A stretch of DNA of 64,000 bases from Dasania marina DSM 21967. Its GTDB lineage: Bacteria > Pseudomonadota > Gammaproteobacteria > Pseudomonadales > Dasaniaceae. The DNA lies in NCBI RefSeq assembly GCF_000373485.1, contig NZ_KB891576.1:1-64000 (forward strand), in the 5' to 3' direction. Shown in pieces: positions 7,902 through 16,860 of the stretch. Under the pieces are notes generated by a model. The model saw nothing but the letters and a program-made list of their open reading frames with translations, made no database searches and was not told the DNA's origin. Position numbers and translations under genes: made by a program. Every line of letters starts with the position of its first letter. Within the stretch, counting starts at the first letter, position 1.

Positions 7902-10181
7902 TTAGAACTTCATTTTAAACTTCACACCCGCTGTCCGAGGACGATTGGTTGTAATGGAGTTTTCAAACTGGTTCCTGACTCCCGCACTAATATCAGCACG
8001 CTCATCCGTTAGATTATTGACATAAAGATCAACGCCCCAACTGCCCATATCAATACCGGTACGTAGATTAATCAGCTCATAACTATCCTGAACAACACGC
8101 GTGGAAGGTCGTATCTCACTGTACGCAGAGCCGTTATAACTGTAACTAAGCTGAGCATAGACATCGTTGTCTGCCAACGAAAATTCATAGCGAGTTGTCA
8201 GATTACCTTTATAGTCTGGAACCGAAGGCAAGCCTGTGCCTTTTTCAACCGTTGCAGCAGCATTACCTGGAATAATAAAACCTTCGGTAGTTTCTCCGTC
8301 ATTGTAAGCAAGGGCACCAGATATTGACCAATTTTTCGAGATCATATAGGTAACATCAGCTTCTAGGCCTTTGATTTCAGCCGCACCAATATTGTAGGTA
8401 TTGCCAACCGTAGAAATAGCAAAGTCGTATACGGTAAATTGCATGGACTCCCAGTCCATAAAGTATGCCGCACCGTTAAAGCGTAAACGCCCATCATTCC
8501 AAGTTGTTTTCCAACCGAATTCATAGTTGGTAATCAAATCTGGATCATAAGAGCCACCACCGGCATTGGGGTCGCGGTTCAAACCTCCAGCACGATAACC
8601 TTCAGAGACAGTTACATATAACAGGCGATCATCATCTACATTCCAACTGACACTACCTTTAAAAATGGTATCGTTTTCTTTCTGCGTGTCGTCGATACTA
8701 AATTGACCGAAAACCCCATATGGGCTATTACCAAAACCAGTAAACCCTTCTAGGCTGCTTTCATTCCAGAATCTACGGGCACCAATAGTCGCCGATACCG
8801 ATTCGTTTACGTCGTAAGTCACTTCACCAAATAGTGCGGTTTGCTCCTCGGTACGAACCTGATCAGTGGTGTAATAAATATCCTTTTTACCTCGCGCCCA
8901 ATAGGCCTCGGTCATACCTGGCTGAACAAATTCTTGTAGATAATCATGCTCAGAGTCATCATAAAAAACGCCAACTACGTAATTCAATTGACCTTCATTT
9001 TGAGATTGCAGACGTAACTCATGTGACTGACGCTTAAACGAGTTGTCATCGGTATAATGTTCAGCGGTACTGCTACAATCTGTATTGAGATTGCCGGGAG
9101 TTGAAGAATAGTCACAGGCGTAAAAGGGAACCCATGAAGCTAACTCGCTGTACTCGGTATAATCGGCCTCATACTCTACCTCACGATCCATTACAGAAGC
9201 CGAGTACGACAAAGCATGGCCGGCAACGTTACCTTCAATTGCCAGCGATACTTGGGTGTATTCGTCAGAACTAGTATCCTGATGAAAACGTTGAATTTCC
9301 AGATCACCGGCATCCGCAGGGTCGTGATCCCAGGTACCCTCTGTTTCTTGATCCTGAGTAATTATACCCAGCGTTGCCACCCAGTTCTCATCGAGGTCAA
9401 CACGCAGTGCTGCGCGCGCGCCTTTCTTCGAGAGCTCATTGAAATCATCTTCAAGGTAATCTGCATTATCTATAGTGACAGAACGACCGTTCGACAAAGG
9501 AAGGGTTCGTGTAGCGGCTACGTTATCGATATAGCCGCCCTCTTCCTTGTCCCACGCAACGACTCTAAGTGCAGCGCTGTCGCCCAAGGGAACGTTGACA
9601 AACCCTTCTAGGGTATGACTTGTGTCACCACTTTTGGTAGTAGAAACATCCACGTTGATACCTGCCGCAAACGCCTCTTTGTCAGGTTTATTGGTAATGA
9701 TACGCAAAGTGCCTGCTTGCGAACTCGCCCCGTACAGCGTGCCCTGTGGCCCCGCTAAGGCTTCAATCCGTTCAATGTCATAGATATGGATATCAAGGTT
9801 AGCCCCAATAGCGGTTACCGGCTGCTCATCCAAGTAGACACCAACACTGGGCTGCGAGCCAGAAACGTTGCCGTCACCGCCGTCTGCCGCTCCACGCATA
9901 TAAATTTCGGCCTTTCCTGGACCCTGACTGCTGATCGTGACACTGGGTAACATTGACACATAATCGTCAAAACCTGAAATGCCCAGAGCTTCCAGTTTGC
10001 GGCTATTCAGCGCTTGAATACTCACAGGCACATTTTGCAGGCTTTCCGAACGTTTTCGAGAGGTTACGACAACCTCCTCGAGCATTAATCCTTCCTCAGC
10101 CATCACTAACGTGGGAATCGTTACTGCACTTGAACCAATAATTGAAGCGAGTATTTTTTTCTTAAAATTATTATAATTCAT
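7902..10181 (-). CDS. TonB-dependent outer-membrane receptor
   Basis: The product is a receptor of about 759 residues. It has an N-terminal signal peptide (ILASIIGSSAVTIPTLVMA, cleavage about residue 29), a TonB box (LEEVVVTSRKR), a plug domain containing the conserved LAGPQGTLYGASSQAG, and a long beta-barrel ending in Phe (GVKFKMKF), the outer-membrane assembly signal. Two ATGs are adjacent; the second (10181) has the better 5-base spacing from AAGGAG. A Cys pair in an extracellular-looking loop (FYACDYSS and LNTDCSS) may form a disulfide. It resembles the FecA/IroE-like receptors of marine and sphingomonad bacteria that import organic nutrients rather than iron only. Its promoter region carries the motif shared with the LysR gene. 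Confidence 0.93.
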   Translation of the reverse strand: MNYNNFKKKILASIIGSSAVTIPTLVMAEEGLMLEEVVVTSRKRSESLQNVPVSIQALNSRKLEALGISGFDDYVSMLPSVTISSQGPGKAEIYMRGAADGGDGNVSGSQPSVGVYLDEQPVTAIGANLDIHIYDIERIEALAGPQGTLYGASSQAGTLRIITNKPDKEAFAAGINVDVSTTKSGDTSHTLEGFVNVPLGDSAALRVVAWDKEEGGYIDNVAATRTLPLSNGRSVTIDNADYLEDDFNELSKKGARAALRVDLDENWVATLGIITQDQETEGTWDHDPADAGDLEIQRFHQDTSSDEYTQVSLAIEGNVAGHALSYSASVMDREVEYEADYTEYSELASWVPFYACDYSSTPGNLNTDCSSTAEHYTDDNSFKRQSHELRLQSQNEGQLNYVVGVFYDDSEHDYLQEFVQPGMTEAYWARGKKDIYYTTDQVRTEEQTALFGEVTYDVNESVSATIGARRFWNESSLEGFTGFGNSPYGVFGQFSIDDTQKENDTIFKGSVSWNVDDDRLLYVTVSEGYRAGGLNRDPNAGGGSYDPDLITNYEFGWKTTWNDGRLRFNGAAYFMDWESMQFTVYDFAISTVGNTYNIGAAEIKGLEADVTYMISKNWSISGALAYNDGETTEGFIIPGNAAATVEKGTGLPSVPDYKGNLTTRYEFSLADNDVYAQLSYSYNGSAYSEIRPSTRVVQDSYELINLRTGIDMGSWGVDLYVNNLTDERADISAGVRNQFENSITTNRPRTAGVKFKMKF

Positions 10182-10184
10182 CAT

Positions 10185-11009
10185 CTCTCCTTTCGACTAA
10201 ATTCGTTATTACAATCAAATGTTACTTTCCAAAATAGTCCTATTACAAAACACCATCCTATAATTAGCCTATCGACTAGGCATTGGTTGTAACTATTCGA
10301 CGTATTCTGAATATTTTCGACACCCGCTTTACGGTTTAGGCTGACTGATGATTTTTATTCGCCACGCTCTGAAGCAATATTTTAATTTAACCGCGCGAGT
10401 TAAAATACTCAGGCGACAAAACAGTTGAACTGTCTATCTAATTAAGTACGTCCCTTTGTAAACACTGCATAGAACGTTTAATTTTCACCTTAATCGATTT
10501 AAACCTAGCTCGATAATTCACCGTAAAAAAGCAAAGAATATCTTCTCGGTATTAATAAGTAGCTCTGGCTAAAAACTAATTGCAGTATGGCTACAGCTTT
10601 AACGCTGTATTTAACAGTGTTTAGACCAATTATATATTTTGCTTAGCCATAATAAGGTCTAGCCGTATTTACCATAGCTAGCTATTTCATAGTCCTCTAT
10701 TTCTAACACGCCACTGCCTGCAGTTTCACACACACCGCCGCAAATACACTGTCCATGGATAGCATTACAACTCAACGTTGACTAAGCAGGCAAAAAATTG
10801 AAAGGTGAAAAAAATGGCAACCAAAAACCTATAGTTGCGTCGAAAATCTACATTTAATAAGCCTAATGTTCGCCGATGATAGCTCCACGATCGGAGAGAT
10901 AGTACTTGCTTGAATGTAGTAGCAAACCGACTGATTAACCGGCTTTAAATGGGTGAACAAGACCCAAGCTGCTATAAAACATTTAAATTGAATAATGAGA
11001 GGTGCAGCA
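10185..11009. other. 825-bp divergent promoter region between receptor and acyl-CoA synthetase
   Basis: No gene was recognised. The region is AT-rich and must hold the divergent promoters of the receptor and the acyl-CoA synthetase. Visible structures are the tandem TTCGAC boxes (10295-10322), and an inverted repeat TTTAAC-N7-GTTAAA at 10386-10404 that sits inside a longer imperfect palindrome (TATTTTAA at 10378 and TTAAAATA at 10400). A single minus-strand TTTTCGAC half site lies near 10838. A minus-strand 84-codon frame at 10829-11083 overlaps the synthetase start and is judged spurious. Confidence 0.5.
10295..10322. promoter_or_regulatory. tandem TTCGAC boxes upstream of the TonB receptor
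   Basis: ATTCGAC (10295-10301) is followed after exactly 12 bases by TTTTCGACA (10314-10322). The same two boxes with the same spacing occur at 1517-1544 upstream of the LysR gene. A related TCGAC lies at 10272-10276. The site is 114-141 bp upstream of the receptor start, similar to its distance from the LysR start. It is a good candidate for a shared operator; no binding data are implied. Confidence 0.5.
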
Positions 11010-13109
11010 ATGGCGGATATCCGCTCCCAAGACATAGGTCGTCTTTTTTCACCAAAATCCATTGCCTTCGTTGGCGGTTCCATCGCTGAAATGTCAATCC
11101 GACGCTGTGTCGAAATGGGCTATCAAGGCGAAATATGGCCGGTTCACCCCAAACGTGAAACGCTAGCCGGTTATAAATGTTATGCCTCAATTGCCGACCT
11201 ACCGTCGGCGCCCGATGCGGCCTATATCGGCATCAATCGCGAACTAAGCATCACCGTAGTAGGACAGTTGGCCAGTATCGGTGCGGGTGGCTGTGTATGC
11301 TACGCGGCAGGTTTTGGCGAAGTGGGTGAAGAGGGCCAAGACTATCAAGACCAACTGATTGCAGCGGCGGGTAATATGCCTCTGGTAGGCCCCAATTGTT
11401 TTGGCTTTGTCAATTTTATGGAGCGCTGTGCCCTGTGGCCGTATTTATTCGGCGGCGACCCGGTAGCAAAAGGTCCAGCACTTATTTCCCAAAGTGGCAA
11501 TATTGCCATGAACCTTACCATGAATCAGCGCTCGGTTAATTTCACTTACGTCATTGCCACCGGCAACCAAGCGGTAATGGGGGCGGGGGATTATATAGAC
11601 GCGCTGCTGCTAGACGAACGAGTCACCGCTATAGGCATGTATGTTGAAGGCTTTGATGATATAGAAAAGTTTTCTAAAGCGGCGCTCAAGGCCATGGCCA
11701 AAGGCGTGCCTATTGTTGTGCTCAAGGTTGGTAAAACCGAAGCCAGTGCCCGACAAACGTCCAGCCATACCAGTTCGCTGGCAGGTTCAGATACTTTATA
11801 CGATGCGCTTTTTACTCGTCTTGGAGTAATCAGGGTTGATTCCTTAAATCGCCTACTAGAAACATTAAAATTACTCGATACTAGCCCACCACTACGCGGC
11901 AATAATATTTTTAGCCTGTCGTGTTCCGGCGGTGAAGCTGCGATGATTTCAGATCTAGTGCCAGAGCATCATCTAGAAATGCTACCCTTTAGCCCAGCAC
12001 AAATTGATCAGTTACGTGGCCAGCTGCCCAACTATGTCACGATTTCCAATCCTTTTGATTACAATACGTCCATATGGGGTGACCAAGCGGCGCAAACAGA
12101 CGTTTTTACCGCCGCCATGTCGGGTAATCACGATGCTGCATTTTTGATTTACGATCACCCAACCGTGAACGGCGAAGAAGTTGCTAAGGAAGTGGCTGAA
12201 TGGATAATGACCCTAGATGCTTTTATCGCAGCACATAAGGCCACCGGTATCCCCGCTTTTGTGGTGTGTACCATCAGCGAATTACTGCCAAAGGAATTAC
12301 GCAGTTACCTTATCAGCCATGGTGTCGTGCCTTTGCAGGGCTTTGATGATGCTCTGTTTGCTTACTCCGCTGCATTAAAACATTACCAGAGTAAGCAGCA
12401 GCAAATCACCCTGCCGCGCTTCCCCGAGGTACACATCGGCGCCGATGTTGACAGCCAAGTTATCGATGAGTATTACAGCAAAATTGCACTGAAAGAATTT
12501 GGGCTGACTATTCCAGCCGGTGGGGTTGGCACTAAATCACAGCTGGCAGAAATTGCCGATAAAGCCGGCTACCCCGTTGTGCTAAAAGCAGTGGGGCCTG
12601 AGTTTTTGCATAAATCCGATATGGGCGCTGTGATTCTCAAGCTCAACAATGCTGAGGACGTTGCTGACGCTGCCGATAGCATCATCGCCTCAACCACGGC
12701 AGCTGGTGTACCCGCGACCCAGTTTCTGGTCGAAAGCATGGTTGCAGGAAGCTTGGCGGAATTAATTATTGGCATTAATCGCGATGATCAATTTGGCCCC
12801 GCTCTGATCATCGGCGCCGGTGGGATTTTAGTTGAGTTAGTAGCCGATAGTGTCAGTTTACTGTTGCCCACTTCGCGCTCAGCTGTCAAAGACGCCATTA
12901 ACTCATTGAGTGTGGCAAAGCTAATCGGCGGTTTCCGAGGCCAGAAAAAAGGTGATCTAGAAGCTGCAATTGATGCCGTTATGGCTGTTGCCCACTACGC
13001 CGAAGCCAATTGGAATAAACTGTTGGAGCTGGATATAAACCCGTTGATGATCCTGCCCGAAGGCAGTGGTGTAGTTGCTGCAGACGCTTTGATTATTCAA
13101 TCTAAATAA
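11010..13109 (+). CDS. acyl-CoA synthetase, ADP(NDP)-forming type
   Basis: The product is a 699-residue single-chain enzyme combining the alpha and beta parts of ADP-forming acetyl-CoA synthetases. The domain order is a CoA-binding Rossmann domain (LFSPKSIAFVGGS), a succinyl-CoA-ligase-like flavodoxin domain with SQSGNIAMNL and the HTSSLAGSD segment, then a C-terminal ATP-grasp domain (AGYPVVLKAVGPEFLHKSD, and the ELIIGINRDDQFGP loop). Such enzymes interconvert acyl-CoA + ADP + Pi and acid + ATP + CoA. I placed the start at ATG 11010 because GAGAGGTG precedes it; the ATG at 10995 has no ribosome-binding site. The next gene follows after 76 bp. The acid substrate is not deducible from the sequence. 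Confidence 0.9.
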   Translation: MADIRSQDIGRLFSPKSIAFVGGSIAEMSIRRCVEMGYQGEIWPVHPKRETLAGYKCYASIADLPSAPDAAYIGINRELSITVVGQLASIGAGGCVCYAAGFGEVGEEGQDYQDQLIAAAGNMPLVGPNCFGFVNFMERCALWPYLFGGDPVAKGPALISQSGNIAMNLTMNQRSVNFTYVIATGNQAVMGAGDYIDALLLDERVTAIGMYVEGFDDIEKFSKAALKAMAKGVPIVVLKVGKTEASARQTSSHTSSLAGSDTLYDALFTRLGVIRVDSLNRLLETLKLLDTSPPLRGNNIFSLSCSGGEAAMISDLVPEHHLEMLPFSPAQIDQLRGQLPNYVTISNPFDYNTSIWGDQAAQTDVFTAAMSGNHDAAFLIYDHPTVNGEEVAKEVAEWIMTLDAFIAAHKATGIPAFVVCTISELLPKELRSYLISHGVVPLQGFDDALFAYSAALKHYQSKQQQITLPRFPEVHIGADVDSQVIDEYYSKIALKEFGLTIPAGGVGTKSQLAEIADKAGYPVVLKAVGPEFLHKSDMGAVILKLNNAEDVADAADSIIASTTAAGVPATQFLVESMVAGSLAELIIGINRDDQFGPALIIGAGGILVELVADSVSLLLPTSRSAVKDAINSLSVAKLIGGFRGQKKGDLEAAIDAVMAVAHYAEANWNKLLELDINPLMILPEGSGVVAADALIIQSK

Positions 13110-13185
13110 ATCAACGCAGGGTGTGAACGCAGAATTTTCAACGTCGCCACACCCTAAAATAAAAGCGGGTGCCAAGAGCTGAAAT

Positions 13186-14403
13186 ATGAAACTAACGTCA
13201 TACGAACAAGATATGCTGGCCGGTAAGCATGGTAAAGGAGCCGCCAAAGCCCTGGGCTATCAGGTCCAGCTTGGCGAGGCGTTCAATGCATCATGCATGG
13301 TTGAAATCGAAAGAGTTCACGCTCCGTTAACCCATTTAGGAGGCGACAATTGGTTTGTCAGTGATCTGCTTAAAGATGGCGCCCACTTAAATGTTATCGC
13401 CACCACCAACCCTATTTACGACGCTGAGTACTTCGACAAAATCGACGACCCAGAGCCCGAAGAAAATAAAAAACTGGTGGCCGATGTTAAAGCGCGTTTT
13501 TTAGAAATCGGGTTGAACCCCAGCTATAATTGCACCCCGCAATTAGAAGCCAATGTTCCTCGTTTTAATGAAATAGTCGCTTTCTCTGAATCCAGTGCGG
13601 TGCCTTATGTCAATGGTATTCTTGGCGCACGCAGTAACCGAGAATCGGCCAAATCAGCACTGGCCGCGGCCATTACCGGGCGAGTGCCGCTGCACGGTCT
13701 ATTGCTAGACGAAAACCGTAAAGGCAATGTGCATATCAAAGTCGAAGCCAAGTTAAAAGATGCCTTCGACTATCGTTTACTGGGTTTTGTCTGCGGTAAG
13801 AAAATGGGTAATGGTATTCCTGTTTTTGAAGGCCTACCCGACAAACCAAAACCCGAAGAACTGCTGAATCTTTGTACCGACCTAAATGTTAGCGCAGCGG
13901 TTGCCATGTTACACATCGTCGGCTTTACCCCTGAAGCACCGGATCTTGCCAGCGCTTTTGGAGGTAAAAATCCCGATCGAACGATTACAGTCAGCCAGCA
14001 AGATCTCGATCGACTACGTCAGGATATGAGTGACTTTCATAACGGTAAATTCGATTTTGTAATGCTTGGCTGCGCCCATTACAGCCTTGAACAAATCAAA
14101 CTTGTCGCTCATCTTCTACACGGCAAGCATATAGCCAACGGCATAGAACTGTGGATTTTAAGTTCACCACAAACTCGCTCTAGCGCCGAACAAATGGGTT
14201 ATCTCACGACGATAGAAGCTGCGGGAGGCCATATTGTGGGTGGCAGCTGCTCCGACATGCCGGTTTGGGATCGACGCCTAAGTGGCAAACGCGGCTTGAC
14301 CGATAGCCTTAAGGCAAAATTTTATAATTCCGTTAAAGATATAGATTTTAAAGTGATGCCGCTGGAACAGTGTATTACCGCTGCTATCGCTGGAGAGTGT
14401 TAA
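13186..14403 (+). CDS. aconitase X, large catalytic subunit
   Basis: The product is a 405-residue protein of the aconitase X catalytic family (PF04412, formerly DUF521). Conserved elements include NCTPQLEANVPRFNE, FSESSAVPYVNGILGARSNR, LGCAHYSLEQI and the C-terminal GGSCSDMP. The three Cys residues expected to hold the Fe-S cluster are present (C116, C296, C355). Characterised members are the archaeal phosphomevalonate dehydratase and the bacterial cis-3-hydroxy-L-proline dehydratase; both work with a small swivel subunit, which is the next gene, 1 bp downstream. Bacterial pathway logic plus the Ldh_2 gene nearby makes a hydroxyproline-type dehydratase possible, but the substrate is an inference. 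No strong ribosome-binding site was seen; AAGAG lies 11 bases upstream of the ATG. Confidence 0.9.
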   Translation: MKLTSYEQDMLAGKHGKGAAKALGYQVQLGEAFNASCMVEIERVHAPLTHLGGDNWFVSDLLKDGAHLNVIATTNPIYDAEYFDKIDDPEPEENKKLVADVKARFLEIGLNPSYNCTPQLEANVPRFNEIVAFSESSAVPYVNGILGARSNRESAKSALAAAITGRVPLHGLLLDENRKGNVHIKVEAKLKDAFDYRLLGFVCGKKMGNGIPVFEGLPDKPKPEELLNLCTDLNVSAAVAMLHIVGFTPEAPDLASAFGGKNPDRTITVSQQDLDRLRQDMSDFHNGKFDFVMLGCAHYSLEQIKLVAHLLHGKHIANGIELWILSSPQTRSSAEQMGYLTTIEAAGGHIVGGSCSDMPVWDRRLSGKRGLTDSLKAKFYNSVKDIDFKVMPLEQCITAAIAGEC

Positions 14404-14404
14404 T

Positions 14405-14809
14405 ATGAGCTCAGTCATTAGCTTTAGAACTATTAGCGGAGGATACGCCGAAGCTGAAGTCATTTGCAGTAATGATGATATTTGTTTTTATGTAACCGAA
14501 CCTAAAACCGGTATTTTAAGAGACAAGGGGCATGATTTAGACGGCGTTTCACTGGCCGGAAAAATACTGGTATTTCCCAGCGGTAAAGGCAGTGCTGTAG
14601 TCCAGGATGAAGGTTTATTTTCCTTAAAAGAAAATGGTAACTTGCCCGCCGCCATGATTATTGAAAGCCCTGAGACCGTATTAGTATTTGCAGCCCTCTT
14701 ACTTAAAATCCCCCTGCTAGACAGCGTATCAATAGAGGATAGAAAAAAACTACAGAACGGGGTGCGCTTACGACTAGATACCGATAAAAATTTATTGGAA
14801 ATCGTCTAG
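14405..14809 (+). CDS. aconitase X swivel (small) subunit
   Basis: The product is a 134-residue protein of the AcnX swivel family (PF01989, formerly DUF126). It carries the signature FPSGKGSAVVQDEGLF, in which the Ser of SGKGS is the presumed active-site serine. The start codon lies one base after the large-subunit stop, so translation is almost certainly coupled and a 1:1 complex is expected. The order large then small matches two-gene aconitase X systems. The C-terminal PLLDSVSIEDRKKLQNG segment also fits the family. It is the last gene of the synthetase-AcnX set before a 108-bp gap. Confidence 0.9.
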   Translation: MSSVISFRTISGGYAEAEVICSNDDICFYVTEPKTGILRDKGHDLDGVSLAGKILVFPSGKGSAVVQDEGLFSLKENGNLPAAMIIESPETVLVFAALLLKIPLLDSVSIEDRKKLQNGVRLRLDTDKNLLEIV

Positions 14810-14917
14810 TAAACGCGATTTCAAATATTAACTGTCGCTAAATAACAACTTATCCATTTAACTGTAGCTTTTAATACTAAGTTTACAGCTACCGTTTTTG
14901 AACCACAGGCAAACGCT

Positions 14918-15751
14918 ATGAAGGTCTTGATATTGGGCGGCAGCGGCTTTATCGGCAGCGCGGTGTGCACTGAGCTGCAGCAACGAGGTGCCGAACTGAG
15001 CCTATTATGCCGCAGCCCGCGTAGTACTATGCAGGCTGAGAACTTAGGCGCCACCGTAATTCGCGGCGACATTAGTGCGCCGATGGCATGGTGCAAGCAA
15101 TTAGCCCAATACGACGCAGTAATTCATATGGCCTGTGGCTTTGATCACAATATGGCCGAGATTGATAAGAACTTAATTCAGGCGTTGATCACCGGGCTGA
15201 GCAGTAAATATCGTCAGCGCAGCCTGCTTTATACAGGCGGCACTTGGTGTTATCCCAACTCGCCCAAGGCCCCCCTTAATGAACAAACACCGTTTTCGCC
15301 ATTACCGATGTTTGCCTGGCTGCAACAGCATTCACAACATGTGTGCAACAGCGAAGCCGTGCGCGGTATATGCCTGCACCCGGGCATAGTCACCGACGAC
15401 CCCGACCATATCCCTGAGCTGCTCAAACAAGAGTTCGCGTCTACCGGCCGAGTAGCTATGCCTTGCACCAACGACTTGATTTGGCCACTAGTTGATCGCC
15501 AGCGTTTAGCTAAGGCCTATTACCTAGCCTTAGACCGCGCCCCAGCTGGTGAGTATTATAATGTCGCCGAGATCGAGGCTCAGCCAGTGTTTGAACTGGC
15601 TAAAAAACTGGCCCAGCGCCACGCCGTTGACACGGATATAGAGATAAAAACCATTGACTACTGGACCCAAAAATACGGCGCTTACTGCCAGGGTTTCGAG
15701 CGCTCACAAAACCTTAGTTCCGCTAAAATACGTGACCACTTGGGCTGGTAA
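14918..15751 (+). CDS. NAD-dependent epimerase/dehydratase-like SDR, catalytic residues altered
   Basis: The product is a 277-residue extended-SDR protein. The nucleotide-binding loop GGSGFIGSAV (7-16) and the RGDI segment (49-52) are typical. The strand expected to lead to the catalytic Ser/Thr reads YTGGTWCYP (105-113). Where the Tyr-x3-Lys pair normally follows, the sequence is FAWLQQ (132-137), with no Tyr or Lys. RGICLHPGIV later matches the family's R-x-x-R-P-G-x-V-Y region imperfectly. It may therefore be a binding or regulatory protein, or use another mechanism. It lies 108 bp after the aconitase X genes on the same strand and probably belongs to the same transcript. Confidence 0.75.
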   Translation: MKVLILGGSGFIGSAVCTELQQRGAELSLLCRSPRSTMQAENLGATVIRGDISAPMAWCKQLAQYDAVIHMACGFDHNMAEIDKNLIQALITGLSSKYRQRSLLYTGGTWCYPNSPKAPLNEQTPFSPLPMFAWLQQHSQHVCNSEAVRGICLHPGIVTDDPDHIPELLKQEFASTGRVAMPCTNDLIWPLVDRQRLAKAYYLALDRAPAGEYYNVAEIEAQPVFELAKKLAQRHAVDTDIEIKTIDYWTQKYGAYCQGFERSQNLSSAKIRDHLGW

Positions 15752-15898
15752 GCAACACCCCTGATTATGACTATCTCGCGTTAAACCGAGCTACAACCCG
15801 CGGCACCAGCTTATAAAGTCTTTATACCCCCTCTCCTAATGGTACCGAGGTCATGGTCTCCAAAGGCATACCACCTAGCCTATAGGTATCACCTTCAA

Positions 15899-16849
15899 TT
15901 ACACTACACGGTAGTTTGGCTGCCCGGTTTTAACCCAAGTTATCAAATTATGCGCCGCTTTATAGCGCGCCTCACGCTCAGATGCGGTTGAATAAAAAGA
16001 GGCATGAGGATTAACTAATACCCTAGGGTGCACCACTAATTGATCATTTTTTAAGGGTGGCTCATGCTCCAATACATCTAGCGCAGCGCCTGCTAGGTGG
16101 CCGCAGTCCAACGCCTGCGTTAACGCTTGGCTATCAATTAATTCACCGCGGGCGACATTGATCAGATAGGAGCCTGGCTTCATCGCCGCCAATAATTCTC
16201 GACCCAGCAAATGATAATTATCGGCGTTAATCGGCATGTGCAAAGATAATACATCCGCCTGTTCGACCAAGGCTAAAAGACTTGTCATCTGCTGCACATC
16301 CGGCGGCCAGTGTTCGTCAGCCAGAAAAGGATCAAAAGCTATAACGTTGCCAAAGCATGGCTGGGCAAGTTTGGCAAAACTACGGCCAATTTTACCAAAA
16401 CCGGCGATACCTAAGGTCATTTCAGAAGGTCTTTGCATGCAACCCGTTTTCAGATAATCCCAATGCCCTTGTTTTACCGAGTCGTGCAAAAACGGTAGAT
16501 GCCTAATTAGCGACAGAGCCATTGCCAACGCCGTTGTCGCGACCTCTTCAGTATAGGCATCGGGCACATTGGCAACCATAACACCGGCCGCCTTGGCCGC
16601 TGGTAAATCTATATGATCAACCCCAACACCGAGGCTAGAAATGCATTTCAACTTTGGTAGTTGCTGGATAATGTCAGCGCTTATTTTAAAATAGCTGCTG
16701 ATAATACCGTCTGCATCTTTGGCTAAAGACAACAGTTGCTCAGTGTTCTGACACTGGGCCGCGACAAACTCAATGCCAGACTGGGTAAACCACTGATATT
16801 CTAAATCGGGTGTAGCAAATTGATAATCCGTCATACATATTTTAAACAT
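15899..16849 (-). CDS. D-2-hydroxyacid dehydrogenase family protein
   Basis: The product is a 316-residue NAD(P)-dependent dehydrogenase. The nucleotide-binding motif GIAGFGKIG and the family's Arg-Glu-His catalytic set are visible: Arg in INVARGELID, Glu in LDVLEHEPP, His in LVNPHASFY. Members reduce 2-oxoacids to D-2-hydroxyacids or the reverse (glyoxylate, hydroxypyruvate, phosphoglycerate and others). The start chosen is ATG 16849, preceded by AAGGGA, only 11 bp after the stop of the upstream Ldh_2 gene; the longer frame would overlap that gene. The two dehydrogenases form a two-gene operon converging on the SDR gene. The specific substrate is unknown. Confidence 0.88.
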   Translation of the reverse strand: MFKICMTDYQFATPDLEYQWFTQSGIEFVAAQCQNTEQLLSLAKDADGIISSYFKISADIIQQLPKLKCISSLGVGVDHIDLPAAKAAGVMVANVPDAYTEEVATTALAMALSLIRHLPFLHDSVKQGHWDYLKTGCMQRPSEMTLGIAGFGKIGRSFAKLAQPCFGNVIAFDPFLADEHWPPDVQQMTSLLALVEQADVLSLHMPINADNYHLLGRELLAAMKPGSYLINVARGELIDSQALTQALDCGHLAGAALDVLEHEPPLKNDQLVVHPRVLVNPHASFYSTASEREARYKAAHNLITWVKTGQPNYRVV

Positions 16850-16860
16850 TGCAAATTCCC

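Noticed and set aside
9216-9611. 131-codon plus-strand frame inside the TonB receptor gene
   Set aside because: It lies wholly antisense to a well-supported gene and shows no family features.
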